Source of the DNA: RFPW01 sp040401595
GTDB lineage: Bacteria > Pseudomonadota > Gammaproteobacteria > Burkholderiales > Burkholderiaceae_E
Assembly (NCBI GenBank): GCA_040401595.1
Contig: JBBAOE010000020.1
Span: forward strand, 7,938 to 71,937
Length of the DNA stretch: 64,000 nucleotides
Reading direction: 5' to 3'
Part shown: piece by piece, positions 17,152 through 26,390 of the stretch
Layout of the letters: the number at the start of each line of letters is the position of its first letter
How positions within the stretch are numbered: the stretch's first letter is position 1
Notes under the pieces: model-generated
What the model was told of the DNA's origin: nothing
What the model saw: only the letters and a program-made list of their open reading frames with translations
The model's database searches: none
Position numbers and translations under genes: made by a program

Positions 17152-18339
17152 TCAAGACCAGGCCCGTTCCAGAATCTCCAGCGTTTGAGCCGGACTCTGG
17201 ATCGGCCTGGGATTCGAACGCACGAATGGATTACCCATCGCTTTTTCCGCAATGATGGCCAGACGATCGTAAGCAATGCCGAGTTCGGAAATTCGTGTGG
17301 GCAATCCCAACCGGCCGATCAGCGCTTCAACGAGATCCGCAGCAGATTGGTCGGGATGCCCCAGGGCAGCTGAAATCTCAGCCAGCGCATCGGCACAGTC
17401 CTCTGCGTTGTAGCGCATGACCGTGGGCAGAAGCACGCACGATGTGATGCCGTGCGGGATGCCGGAGTCCGCCCCAAGTGCATGGCCCAGTCCATGACTC
17501 GCCCCATAGTCCGCACGCCGGATGCTGGTGGCTGCAAGCCAGGCTCCGGTTTGGCAATCGAGTCGCGCCTGCAGCGATTCAGAGCGGCTCGGGTCGCCGG
17601 CTGCGGAATCAAAGCGTGCGAGCGAACGGTTGAACTGCCTGAGTGCGCGCAGACCCAGCGCATCCAGAAAGGGTTGCGCATTGCGGGCGCAGATCGCTTC
17701 AACCGCATGATCAACCGCCCGAATGCCTGTTGAAAGCCAGAGCCGCTCAGGCGTGTGCAGGGTCATCGCGGGATCGAGAATCACCGCCACTGGACCAATG
17801 AATCGACCGGTGAATCCATGTTTGATTCCGGTACGGGTATCGGTAGCGCCGCCCAAATCGCTGAATTCAGCGCCGGACAAGGTGGTGGGGATGGCGATCT
17901 GACGACAGGGTGGCGCAGCGACGATCGGGACATGCAGACTGCCGTCCGGGTTGACTTTTAAATGCCACTGATCGAGCGCATCACTGTGGTCGACACCCTG
18001 AGCCAGGCAAAGTAAAGCGATCTTGACGGTGTCGATCACGGTGCCGCCGCCAAGGCTGACGACAAGATCCGCTCGGGTCTCTCGCAGAACCGCAGCCAGC
18101 GCGATCACCGAATCCCGCGGCGTGTGCTCCACGCACTGGTCGAAAATACCGACCACTCGATCGCCCAGCTTGTGTGCGAGATCCGAAACAACCGCCGTTG
18201 TGCGGTTCAGGGTGCGACTGGTGACGATGACGACGCGTTCACTCGCTCGTTGACTGATCTCCTGTCGCAGTGCATCGGCCGCCGGGACGCCGAAATGGAC
18301 ACGATCAAGTGCAAGAAAATTGAATACACCAGACTTCAT
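17152..18339 (-). CDS. Iron-containing alcohol dehydrogenase family, maleylacetate reductase-like
   Basis: A 395-residue NAD(P)-dependent dehydrogenase of the Fe-ADH/maleylacetate reductase superfamily. The nucleotide-binding half has LVVSLGGGTVIDTVKIALL and IAIPTTLSGAEFSDLGG; metal ligands are expected in STGIRAVDHAVEAICA, SHGLGHALGA and GIPHGITSCVLL. Maleylacetate reductase makes 3-oxoadipate, and other superfamily members reduce aldehydes or hydroxyacid semialdehydes. ATG 18339 starts at MKSGVFNF; the 86 upstream codons in frame overlap the ligase gene and are rejected. Third gene of a leftward operon after thiolase and acyl-CoA ligase, 31 bases from the ligase stop. The context supports the maleylacetate assignment. 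Confidence 0.8.
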   Translation of the reverse strand: MKSGVFNFLALDRVHFGVPAADALRQEISQRASERVVIVTSRTLNRTTAVVSDLAHKLGDRVVGIFDQCVEHTPRDSVIALAAVLRETRADLVVSLGGGTVIDTVKIALLCLAQGVDHSDALDQWHLKVNPDGSLHVPIVAAPPCRQIAIPTTLSGAEFSDLGGATDTRTGIKHGFTGRFIGPVAVILDPAMTLHTPERLWLSTGIRAVDHAVEAICARNAQPFLDALGLRALRQFNRSLARFDSAAGDPSRSESLQARLDCQTGAWLAATSIRRADYGASHGLGHALGADSGIPHGITSCVLLPTVMRYNAEDCADALAEISAALGHPDQSAADLVEALIGRLGLPTRISELGIAYDRLAIIAEKAMGNPFVRSNPRPIQSPAQTLEILERAWS

Positions 18340-18370
18340 GACGTTTCCTGAATCGAAGTTTGATCGGCAA

Positions 18371-19930
18371 TCATGCTGACAGTGCAACCCGCATGGCCTT
18401 TTTGTCGATCTTGCCCAGGCCCGTCGTGAGCAGACGGTCGACAAAGTGAATCTTCTTCGGGACGTGCACCGATCCCTTCTGACTTCGCACCAGCGCAGCG
18501 AGTTCAAGTTCAATCGTTTCCAGCGCAAGCGCAGCCGGATCGCGCAGGACCACCATGGCCTGAACGCTCTCCCCCCACTTCGGATCCGGGATACCAATCA
18601 CCGCGACGGCACCGACCGCAGGATGCGACCCCAGAACATCTTCAATTTCTCGTGGGTAGACGTTAAAACCGCCAGAAATGATCATGTCCTTGGAACGGTC
18701 AACGATGTAGAGGTACCCGTCCTGATCGCGTCGGGCGAGATCACCCGAGTACAGCCAGCCATGGCGGAACGCCTGCGCGGTCTCGTCGGGCTTGTTGCGA
18801 TAGCCGACCATCACCAGCGGCCCACGCACACAAATTTCGCCCACTTCACCAATCGGGACCTCCACGCCCTGATCGTTCAGAAGCTTCAACTCGATACCGA
18901 CTACGGGGGTGCCGCAGGAACTGAGTCGATGCGGATAACGGTTCGGGTCATGTTCACGCTTGTGAAGAACCGTCATCGCCATGGGCGCTTCCGATTGGCC
19001 ATAGAGCTGCATGAAGATCGGGCCAAAGATATCGATCGCCTCACGCAGACGGGCGACCGACATCGGCGCAGCGCCGTAAATGATGGTCTGCAGACTGCTG
19101 AGGTCATGCTGCTTGCGGGCGAGTGAATCGAGCAACACATAGATCATGGTGGGCACCATGAAGCTACAGGTCACCCGATGACGTTCGACGAGCTCGCAAA
19201 AGATCCGTGGATCAAAACCCGCGTGCATGATGAACGTTCCCGATTGCATCAGTATTGGCATGATCAGTGCCCCCGACGCATGGGTGATGGGTGTCATGGC
19301 GAGAAACCGGATCTCCTCGGGCCAGTCAAAGTCGGCCATCTCCATCAGGGTCATCGCAACATGAACCCGGTGGGTATGCACAACGCCTTTCGGTTTGCCG
19401 GTGGTCCCTCCGGTGTAGATCAGCACGCAGGGATCGTTTTCCGACGCGTGCGACTCCAGCCTCTGCGGGGGGTAGCTTGTGGCTTGCGCGAGGATGTCGA
19501 CCTGCCCCGCCCAGGGTCCAAGGCCAAACAGGTTCAGAGGCTGTGCGCACTGCTGCTGAATCGCGAGCGCTCTTGTGCCAAAGGTGCCTGGATCGACAAA
19601 AAGGATCTGAACGCCAGCGTCTTCGATCTGATACTGATGATCAGCTTCTGACGACATTGGGTTCATCCAGACCACCTGCAAGCCCATCAGATAACCGGCT
19701 GCGGTCATCATGAAGGCTTCTGGCCGGTTCGGCGACAGGGTGGCAATCACGTCGCCTTTTGTCAGGCCCTGAGCGCTCAGCGCCTGGATCAGTCCACTCA
19801 CCTGAGCGCCCAAGTCACGATAGGTGGTCTGTCGGTCAGCATCGATGAAAGCGATCCGATCACCACCACGGGCAATCGCGGCGATCAGAAGATCACCCAT
19901 GTTAGGACCCTGGAACTGCGCGCCATTCAT
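18371..19930 (-). CDS. AMP-forming acyl-CoA synthetase
   Basis: A 519-residue ANL-family ligase that activates a carboxylic acid with ATP and CoA. Visible are the P-loop-like LIYTGGTTGKPKGVVHTH, the A5 motif QLYGQSEAP, the hinge YSGDLARRDQDGYLYIVDRSKDMIISGG and the catalytic lysine near the C-terminus (TGLGKIDKKAMR). ATG 19930 follows AAGGGTAGG and lies 11 bases after the thiolase stop; ATG 19900 is a second option. The substrate cannot be read from sequence; a dicarboxylic or aromatic acid would fit the thiolase and reductase partners. Confidence 0.88.
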   Translation of the reverse strand: MNGAQFQGPNMGDLLIAAIARGGDRIAFIDADRQTTYRDLGAQVSGLIQALSAQGLTKGDVIATLSPNRPEAFMMTAAGYLMGLQVVWMNPMSSEADHQYQIEDAGVQILFVDPGTFGTRALAIQQQCAQPLNLFGLGPWAGQVDILAQATSYPPQRLESHASENDPCVLIYTGGTTGKPKGVVHTHRVHVAMTLMEMADFDWPEEIRFLAMTPITHASGALIMPILMQSGTFIMHAGFDPRIFCELVERHRVTCSFMVPTMIYVLLDSLARKQHDLSSLQTIIYGAAPMSVARLREAIDIFGPIFMQLYGQSEAPMAMTVLHKREHDPNRYPHRLSSCGTPVVGIELKLLNDQGVEVPIGEVGEICVRGPLVMVGYRNKPDETAQAFRHGWLYSGDLARRDQDGYLYIVDRSKDMIISGGFNVYPREIEDVLGSHPAVGAVAVIGIPDPKWGESVQAMVVLRDPAALALETIELELAALVRSQKGSVHVPKKIHFVDRLLTTGLGKIDKKAMRVALSA

Positions 19931-19941
19931 GATGCCTACCC

Positions 19942-21177
19942 TTAGACCCGCTCGATGATGATGGCGGGCGCCATGCCGCCTGCCGCACACATCGTGATCA
20001 GTCCGCGCTTGAGATCGCGACGCTCGAGTTCGTCTAGCATCGATCCGATCAGAATCGATCCGGTAGCGCCGATCGGGTGGCCCAGTGCAATGGCTCCGCC
20101 ATTCACGTTGACTTTGTCGCGGTCCAAGTTGAGGTCGCGAATGAACTTTTCGGCCACAACGGCGAAGGCCTCGTTGATTTCGAACAAGTCGATGTCATCC
20201 AGCGTCAGGCCTGCTTTTGCCAGCACCTTGCGCGCGGCCGGCACGGGCGCGTTTAGCATCAGCGTTGGTGAGTCCCCCATGTTGGCCATCGCGACGACGC
20301 GCGCTCTGGGCTTGAGTCCGCGTTTTTTGGCATATCCGCTTGAGGCCAGCAATAGCGCACCCGAGCCGTCGACAACGCCCGATGAGTTACCAGCATGGTG
20401 AACATGCGCAATCTCGAGCCCTGGATATTTGGCAAGGATCAGCTGCCGAAAGGTCGTGCCCTGCGGATCGAGAGCGAAGTCAGCGAGGCGCGCAAATGCA
20501 GGTTTGAGTTCCGCGAGCCCCTCAGCTGTCGTGTTTGGGCGCGGAAATTCTTCCTGATCCAGTGCGAGCGTACCGTCTGTTTTATAAACTGGAACGAGAC
20601 TGCGGCTAAAGTGCCCTGCCTGGATGGCAGCCGCAGCGCGTTGTTGACTCAGCACGGCAAACGCATCGAGATCGGTACGCGAAATGCCTTCGAGCGTGGC
20701 GATGGCATCGGCGCATACGCCTTGATGGGATTGCGGGTGGCTGGCACGCAGCCGCATGTTGCCTGCGTCCATCAGCAACGGAGCACCTGCGTTCAAGTTG
20801 GCGGTCATCGACATCATTTCGCAACCACCTGCGATGACGACATCCTCCATGCCCGACATGATCGACGCCGCTGCCAGATTCACCGTGGTGATGCCCGAGC
20901 CGCAGAAGCGGTCCAGCGTTACACCTGAAGAGCGCACGTCGTAACCCGCATCCAGAGCCGACATGCGGCCCAGGTCCATGGACTGACTGCCCTGCTGCGC
21001 GCTGGTACCCCAGATGATGTCGTCGACCTCGGCAGTGTCCAATGCATTGCGCTGCGCCAGAGCCTTGAGCACAGCGGCGCCGAGATGTTGCGGGTGCATG
21101 TCCGCAAGCGCGCCTTTACCCAGCTTGCCGATCCCACGCGGTGTGCGGCAGGCGTCGATGATCAGGGCTTCGTGCAT
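19942..21177 (-). CDS. Acetyl-CoA acyltransferase (thiolase)
   Basis: A 411-residue thiolase. The acylated cysteine is in RFCGSGITT (Cys92), the base histidine in GHPIGATGS and the second cysteine in MCAAGGMAP near the C-terminus; HHAGNSSGVVDGSGALLLAS is the family hinge. Thiolases cleave 3-oxoacyl-CoA with CoA or run in reverse. As first gene of a leftward operon with an acyl-CoA ligase and maleylacetate reductase-like enzyme it could cleave 3-oxoadipyl-CoA to succinyl-CoA and acetyl-CoA, but acetoacetyl-CoA or fatty acyl substrates remain possible. Confidence 0.88.
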   Translation of the reverse strand: MHEALIIDACRTPRGIGKLGKGALADMHPQHLGAAVLKALAQRNALDTAEVDDIIWGTSAQQGSQSMDLGRMSALDAGYDVRSSGVTLDRFCGSGITTVNLAAASIMSGMEDVVIAGGCEMMSMTANLNAGAPLLMDAGNMRLRASHPQSHQGVCADAIATLEGISRTDLDAFAVLSQQRAAAAIQAGHFSRSLVPVYKTDGTLALDQEEFPRPNTTAEGLAELKPAFARLADFALDPQGTTFRQLILAKYPGLEIAHVHHAGNSSGVVDGSGALLLASSGYAKKRGLKPRARVVAMANMGDSPTLMLNAPVPAARKVLAKAGLTLDDIDLFEINEAFAVVAEKFIRDLNLDRDKVNVNGGAIALGHPIGATGSILIGSMLDELERRDLKRGLITMCAAGGMAPAIIIERV

Positions 21178-21346
21178 GCCAAGTCTCCAGAGATCAGTTC
21201 AATAGACTTTCCATGATGATTCCAACGCAGCGAATCGGCTATCCGGGCGTACACCAATGCGCAAGAAATTCACTACATCGGGTCAGCGCGGACGCGGGGT
21301 GAGCGCCCATGGCATCATGTTCGAAGAGACTCCGACGTTGACCATC

Positions 21347-22411
21347 ATGCATGACACCCGTATTGCCCCAACGCCTACCCGCCGCGCCCGCGGTAGGCTA
21401 GCTGCCCCTAGTGCTCTCACCGCTAGGCTGACGCTGGCGCTGTCAGCCGGACTTCTGCTCGGCCTCGCGCCCGCACTGAGTGGTGCACAGACCAACCCTG
21501 CACCGCAGGCGCAGGCTTACCCGAACAAGCCAATCAAAGCCATCGTACCGTTTGCGGCCGGTAGTGCGACGGACCAGATCGGTCGGGCATTTGCCCAGAA
21601 GATGTCTGAATCCCTCGGCCAGCCGATCGTCGTTGAAAACAAACCCGGCGCCAATGGGATGTTGGGCGCCGATGCTGCGGCGAAGGCGTCCCCCGACGGC
21701 TACACCCTGCTGATTGGGACCAACAGTACCAATGCGGCTCTGAAGAGTCTCATGAAGAAACTTCCCTACGACCAGGACACTGCGTTTGCCCCAATCGCAT
21801 TTCTGGGCCAGGTTCCCCTCATCGTGGGCATCAACAACGAAGTTCCTGCCAAGACACTGCCTGAGCTGATTGCACTGGCCAAAGCCAAACCGGGTCAGCT
21901 GAGTTTTGCCAGCGCCAGCACCTCGCAGCGCGTCTCGAGTGAGATGCTCTTCAGCATGACGGGGGTTCAGCTGAACTATGTGCCCTACAAGAGCGGACCT
22001 GCCGCGATGACCGATCTGATCGGCGGGCAGGTCAACCTGTTCACGGCCGATTTTGCCGTGATGTTGCCGCAAGTCAGAGCGGGCAAGGTGCGTGGTCTCG
22101 CTGTCACTTCGACCCAGCGCTCGAAAGTGATTCCGGAACTCCCCACGGTCAACGAAGCCTTGAACCTCAAGGAGTATGAACTGATCGCATATTTTGCAAT
22201 TTTCGCGCCCGCCGGCACGCCAACCGACATCATTCAGAAGCTCAATCGGGTGGCCAACGCAGCAGCCGCCGACAAAGATCTGCTGGAGAAGTTTTCATCT
22301 CTTGGATTCGAAACTGCGCCTGCGCCGCCCGAAGCGCTCGCCCAGCGTTCACGCACCGAAACCGCCAAATGGGCCAAGGCGATCCGCGACGCAAAAATCG
22401 AAGCCGAGTGA
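21347..22411 (+). CDS. Tripartite tricarboxylate transporter substrate-binding protein (Bug/TctC family)
   Basis: A ~354-residue periplasmic binding protein. The mature part is a clear Bug protein: YPNKPIKAIVPFAAGSATDQ, VVENKPGANGMLGADAAAK, NYVPYKSGPAAMTDLIGGQVN and a C-terminal AKWAKAIRDAKIE. The Arg-rich, long signal sequence (RRARGRL...LSAGLLLGLAPALSGAQ) is preceded by several in-frame starts at 21257, 21317 and 21347; none has a strong ribosome site, so the first residues are uncertain. It is divergent from the thiolase operon, and its ligand could be that operon's substrate. Confidence 0.88.
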   Translation: MHDTRIAPTPTRRARGRLAAPSALTARLTLALSAGLLLGLAPALSGAQTNPAPQAQAYPNKPIKAIVPFAAGSATDQIGRAFAQKMSESLGQPIVVENKPGANGMLGADAAAKASPDGYTLLIGTNSTNAALKSLMKKLPYDQDTAFAPIAFLGQVPLIVGINNEVPAKTLPELIALAKAKPGQLSFASASTSQRVSSEMLFSMTGVQLNYVPYKSGPAAMTDLIGGQVNLFTADFAVMLPQVRAGKVRGLAVTSTQRSKVIPELPTVNEALNLKEYELIAYFAIFAPAGTPTDIIQKLNRVANAAAADKDLLEKFSSLGFETAPAPPEALAQRSRTETAKWAKAIRDAKIEAE

Positions 22412-22505
22412 CCCATCCCAAGGCCATCGCGTCGGCCCAACGTGGATAGCCCCCAAGATTTAGAGGCCTAAGATTTAAAGGCCGAAGAGACCTGCGGTTT
22501 GTCCT

Positions 22506-23588
22506 TCAGGAAGCCGTCACCGGGAGCGCGCCTCGACGAATCTGGTCGCGCTCCAGCGATTCAAAAAGTGCCTTGAAGTTGCCCTCTCCGAAGCCCTGGT
22601 CGGCCTTGCGCTGAATGAATTCGAAGAACACGGGACCCAGCAGCGTCTGACTGAAGATCTGTAGCAGCAGGCGTTTCTCGCCCTGAGTGGTGGACCCATC
22701 CAGCAGGATCCCGCGTGACTGCAAGTCGGCTACAGACTCGCCATGACCCGGCAAGCGCTCTTGCAGCATCTCGAAATAGGTATCGTTGGGTGCGCTCATG
22801 AGCGGAACACCCGCCGCCACTAATGCGTCGACACTCTGGAGGAGGTCATCGGTCAGCAGCGCGATGTGCTGGATGCCTTCCCCACTGAAGCGCAGCAGGA
22901 ATTCTTCAATCTGACCGCCATGTACCCCGGACTCCTCATTGAGGGGGATGCGGATCAGTCCATCCGGTGCGGTCATCGCACGACTCGTCAGGCCCGTGTA
23001 CTCGCCCTTGATATCAAAGAGGCGAAGCTCACGAAAATTGAAAATCCGTTCGTAGAAGTGACACCAGAAGGCCATCCGGCCTTTGTAGACGTTGTGGGTC
23101 AAATGATCAATGACCTTGAAGCCGTAGCCTGGTGGATGGCGGTCAACGCCTTCAATGAATGCAAAGTCGATGTCGTAGATACTCTTGCCGTCTTCGTAGC
23201 GGTCAATCAGGTAGAGCGGCGCGCCGCCAATTCCCTTGATCGCCGGCAGGCGAAGTTCCATGGGACCGGTCGGCACATCGACCGGCTGGGCGCCCAACTC
23301 CAGGGCGCGGGCATAGGCTCTGTGGGAGTCTCTTACCCGAAACGCCATGGCACAGGCACAGGGACCATGCTCAGCCGCGAAATAGCCGGCCAGACTCCTG
23401 GGCTCTCGGTTGACAACGAAGTTGATATCACCCTGCCGGTAGAGCACCACGTCTTTAGACCGGTGGGTCGCCACCAGCGAAAAGCCCATCTTGAGAAACA
23501 GAGGCTCCAGCACACCGGCCACGGGCGAGGCGAATTCGACGAACTCGAACCCACACAAACCCATCGGGTTGTCGAACAGGTCAGCCAT
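22506..23588 (-). CDS. hpd: 4-hydroxyphenylpyruvate dioxygenase
   Basis: A 360-residue non-haem iron enzyme that turns 4-hydroxyphenylpyruvate into homogentisate in tyrosine degradation. The start MADLFDNPMGLCGFEFVEF is typical of bacterial HPPD, and ATG 23588 has GGAGA upstream. Iron ligands are expected in IDHLTHNV, GIQHIALLTDD and FFEFIQRKADQGFGEGNFKALF (glutamate), all present in the usual order; the C-terminal gate helix SLERDQIRRG is intact. No homogentisate dioxygenase gene is adjacent, so the pathway is split. Close relatives also make hydroxymandelate, but the C-terminus fits HPPD. Confidence 0.93.
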   Translation of the reverse strand: MADLFDNPMGLCGFEFVEFASPVAGVLEPLFLKMGFSLVATHRSKDVVLYRQGDINFVVNREPRSLAGYFAAEHGPCACAMAFRVRDSHRAYARALELGAQPVDVPTGPMELRLPAIKGIGGAPLYLIDRYEDGKSIYDIDFAFIEGVDRHPPGYGFKVIDHLTHNVYKGRMAFWCHFYERIFNFRELRLFDIKGEYTGLTSRAMTAPDGLIRIPLNEESGVHGGQIEEFLLRFSGEGIQHIALLTDDLLQSVDALVAAGVPLMSAPNDTYFEMLQERLPGHGESVADLQSRGILLDGSTTQGEKRLLLQIFSQTLLGPVFFEFIQRKADQGFGEGNFKALFESLERDQIRRGALPVTAS

Positions 23589-23824
23589 TCCAGTCTCCAG
23601 TGAGAAGTGGTCATGCAACATCGGACGCGGGGCTCGACGTGAAGTTGCAGGATCGTTGGATATCCATCACCCAGATGGAATACTCCTCGAAATGAGGATC
23701 GTTGGCGGTGAGGTCCGTCTGCAAACTCCCGCCTGACCAAAGTCACCTTGGGCCAGTACGCGATCGGTGTTTGGCTCGTGCAGCCTGGTCAACAGGTGCC
23801 CCTTTCCCGGTGCTAGCCTTTGCG

Positions 23825-23847
23825 GTTTAGACGAAAACCGTCTAAAC
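23825..23847. promoter_or_regulatory. Inverted repeat upstream of sbp
   Basis: GTTTAGACG and CGTCTAAAC, perfect 9-bp arms separated by AAAAC, lie 83 bases before the sbp start. Each arm contains AGACG, which resembles half of the MetJ-type AGACGTCT box, but here the halves are spaced. A sulfur-responsive operator is plausible; a hairpin is the alternative. The rest of the 340-base gap between hpd and sbp holds only the sbp ribosome site (AAGGAG, ~23917) and nothing else I can support. Confidence 0.5.
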
Positions 23848-23929
23848 ATGGGTGCATTTATTCGTTCAGTCGGCCTCGGTAGCTGACTAATCTCGCGGCA
23901 TTGAAGTCTTAACCTCAAGGAGCCGATTA

Positions 23930-24958
23930 ATGACCCATTTTTCGCGCGTACGCCGCCTCCTCGTGCCTGCTGCATGGGCGCTTGGCGCCTTGATGGTGAC
24001 CTCTAGCTACGCCTACGCCAAAGACATCTCGCTGCTCAATGTCAGCTACGACCCGACGCGTGAGCTCTACCAGGAGGTCAACAAAGCCTTTTCGAGGGTC
24101 TGGCAGACAAAGACCGGCGATACCGTCTCCGTCAAACAGTCCCATGGCGGCTCGGGCAAGCAGGCCCGCTCAGTCATGGACGGCCTCGAAGCCGATGTCG
24201 TGACGCTCGCCCTGGCGTACGACGTGGACGAATTAGCCGAGAAAGCGAAGCTGATTCCGCCCGACTGGCAAAAGCGCCTGCCGCATAACAGCTCGCCCTA
24301 CACCTCAACCTACATTTTTCTCGTTCGCAAGGGCAACCCCAAGGGCATCAAGAACTGGGACGATCTGGTCAAGCCCGGCATCTCGGTGATCACCGCCAAC
24401 CCGAAGACCTCGGGTGGTGCCCGCTGGGGCTATCTGGCGGCATATGGCTATGCCTTGAAGCAACCTGGCGGCAATGACACCAAGGCCAAACAATTCGTCA
24501 GCGAACTGTTTGCCAACGTCCCGGTGCTCGACTCGGGAGCACGGGGTTCCACTGTCACCTTCGCCGAGCGGGGTGTTGGCGACGTCCTGCTGGCCTGGGA
24601 AAACGAAGCCCACCTGTCCTTGAAGGAATTTGGAAGCGACAAGTTCGACATCATTTACCCGCCAGTCAGCATTCTCGCCGAGCCCCCGGTGACGGTGATC
24701 GACAAGACGGTCGACAAGCGGGGAACGCGCGCCGTGGCCCAGGCCTATCTTGAGTACTTATACAGTCCAGAAGGACAGGAAATCGCCGCACGCAACTTCT
24801 ACCGGCCAATTGATGCCGGCATCGCCGCGAAGCACGCCAGGCAATTCCCCAAGGTGAACCTCTTCACCATTGATGAAATATTCGGTGGTTGGGCCAAGGC
24901 GCAGAAGACCCACTTCGCCGACGGCGGTGTCTTTGACCAGATCTACACGAAAAAATAA
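23930..24958 (+). CDS. sbp: Sulfate/thiosulfate-binding periplasmic protein
   Basis: A 342-residue receptor of the sulfate ABC importer. The signal peptide covers residues ~1-29 (ending SSYAYA). Family marks: ISLLNVSYDPTRELY, VKQSHGGSGKQARSVMDGLEADVVTLALAYDVD, the anion-binding NPKTSGGARWGYLAAYGYAL, and DVLLAWENEA. AAGGAG precedes the ATG. The permease and ATPase genes (cysTWA) do not follow, since the next gene is convergent, so this receptor must borrow a permease encoded elsewhere. A perfect inverted repeat upstream suggests its own regulation. Confidence 0.93.
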   Translation: MTHFSRVRRLLVPAAWALGALMVTSSYAYAKDISLLNVSYDPTRELYQEVNKAFSRVWQTKTGDTVSVKQSHGGSGKQARSVMDGLEADVVTLALAYDVDELAEKAKLIPPDWQKRLPHNSSPYTSTYIFLVRKGNPKGIKNWDDLVKPGISVITANPKTSGGARWGYLAAYGYALKQPGGNDTKAKQFVSELFANVPVLDSGARGSTVTFAERGVGDVLLAWENEAHLSLKEFGSDKFDIIYPPVSILAEPPVTVIDKTVDKRGTRAVAQAYLEYLYSPEGQEIAARNFYRPIDAGIAAKHARQFPKVNLFTIDEIFGGWAKAQKTHFADGGVFDQIYTKK

Positions 24959-25048
24959 GCGCCGAAATCTTAAGGGGACCGGGGTCGTGGGAGGAGACCC
25001 CGCTGGGAGACACGGGTCGTGCGAGGTGCCCTGCCCCAGGCTATGGGA

Positions 25049-26365
25049 TCAGTTCTGCATCAGCGCCTTGGCCATTGCATGAAAGGCTGGGAGCGTGATT
25101 GGATCGTTGCCAGCGTTCGCCGCGACCGGATGCGACGCATAGCGTGCGATCACCATTTCGGCCTTGGGATCCACGTAGATGCTCTGCCCGTGAACACCCC
25201 GTGCCATGAACGCATCATGCTCGTTATGCGTAATCCACCACATACTGCGGTAGCTCCAGCCCGGTAGTAGCGGGTAGCCTGCCTTGGCGAAATCGGCCCG
25301 ACGCCCGCCCCGGCGAATATCGAGAATCGCCGCCTCCGGCAGGATCTGCTTGCCATTGGCGCGCCCGTTATTGCCGATCAGCTCGCCGAACCTTGCGAGG
25401 TCACGAAGACCGGTATTCAACCCGCCGCCGGCGAACTCGTTACCGACCGAGTCAACCGTGAAGTAAGCGTCCTGTTCCATCCCAAGCTGCGACCAGATCA
25501 TCTCCGAAAGATTCTGACCGATCGACTTCCCTGTCACCCGACGAATGACCCACCCCAACGCGTCCGTATTCACGGTCTTGTAGGCAAACGCCTGCCCATG
25601 TTCCCCCGACTTTTTGACCGTTCGCAAAAAATCATAAAACGTCCGTGGGCCATCATAGCCAGGAGGTCTGGGCAGGACGCCCCCAGCACGAACATGGGCC
25701 CAGACTTCAGCTTTCGGATCCGCATAATTTTCGGAATATTGCAGGCCCGTTGTCATATCCAGGATCTGGCGGACCGTTGCATCCGCAAACGCAGTCCCTT
25801 CGAGCTCCGGAACGTAGGAAGCCACCGTTCGCGTCTCATCCAGCCGCCCCTCAGCGATCAGGGCTGCCGCAATGACTCCGAAAAAAGACTTGGTCACTGA
25901 CATCGCAATATGCTGCCCCTCGGGCTTGAGCGCGCCGGCATATCGCTCGTAAACGACCTGTCCACGATGCAGGACAACAATCCCGTCGGTGTAGGTGGCC
26001 CCCAGCGAGTCCTCCCAATTCATCGCCACCGTTTGCCCGATCGGCAAAAATTCGACCTTGTTCAAGGCCTGGATTTCGCGGCGGGGCAGCGCCTGCACCG
26101 CTCCGAGGCCTCGCGCAACCTGGGTGGTCGGGACTAGCTGTCGAAAGTTCGAAAAGCTCCAGCGCAAACGCGGAAACGTATAGGCACTGCCATCGGCAAA
26201 CTGAACCAGCTTGTCAGCGGGGGGTGGCGATCCGACCATCCAGCCCAAGCCAGAGGGGTCACTTCGCGCCGCATCTGGAAAACTGGGAGCCGGCGTCTGC
26301 GCGCCGACCAGGGAGGCTGCCGTCAGCAAGGTGAGCACCATCGGATACTTCAAAAAATTGAGCAT
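25049..26365 (-). CDS. Beta-lactamase-fold serine hydrolase, exported
   Basis: A 438-residue class C/penicillin-binding-protein-like hydrolase, similar in layout to 6-aminohexanoate-dimer hydrolase. The signal peptide ends at VGAQ (~23). The nucleophile motif SVTKSF (Ser-x-x-Lys) lies near residue 155, the second motif is YKTVNTD (Tyr-x-x-Asn-like) and a late GVHGQSIYVDP provides the HxG element. Such enzymes hydrolyse esters or amides rather than beta-lactams. Last gene of a leftward group with an M20 peptidase and an amidohydrolase, 25 bases from the former. Substrate unknown. Confidence 0.85.
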   Translation of the reverse strand: MLNFLKYPMVLTLLTAASLVGAQTPAPSFPDAARSDPSGLGWMVGSPPPADKLVQFADGSAYTFPRLRWSFSNFRQLVPTTQVARGLGAVQALPRREIQALNKVEFLPIGQTVAMNWEDSLGATYTDGIVVLHRGQVVYERYAGALKPEGQHIAMSVTKSFFGVIAAALIAEGRLDETRTVASYVPELEGTAFADATVRQILDMTTGLQYSENYADPKAEVWAHVRAGGVLPRPPGYDGPRTFYDFLRTVKKSGEHGQAFAYKTVNTDALGWVIRRVTGKSIGQNLSEMIWSQLGMEQDAYFTVDSVGNEFAGGGLNTGLRDLARFGELIGNNGRANGKQILPEAAILDIRRGGRRADFAKAGYPLLPGWSYRSMWWITHNEHDAFMARGVHGQSIYVDPKAEMVIARYASHPVAANAGNDPITLPAFHAMAKALMQN

Positions 26366-26390
26366 ATCGGGTAATTCGAGAGTTCAGTCG

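Noticed and set aside
17200..17240. tRNA-like GGGATTCGAACG segment
   Set aside because: Lies inside the maleylacetate reductase-like gene and no cloverleaf forms around it.
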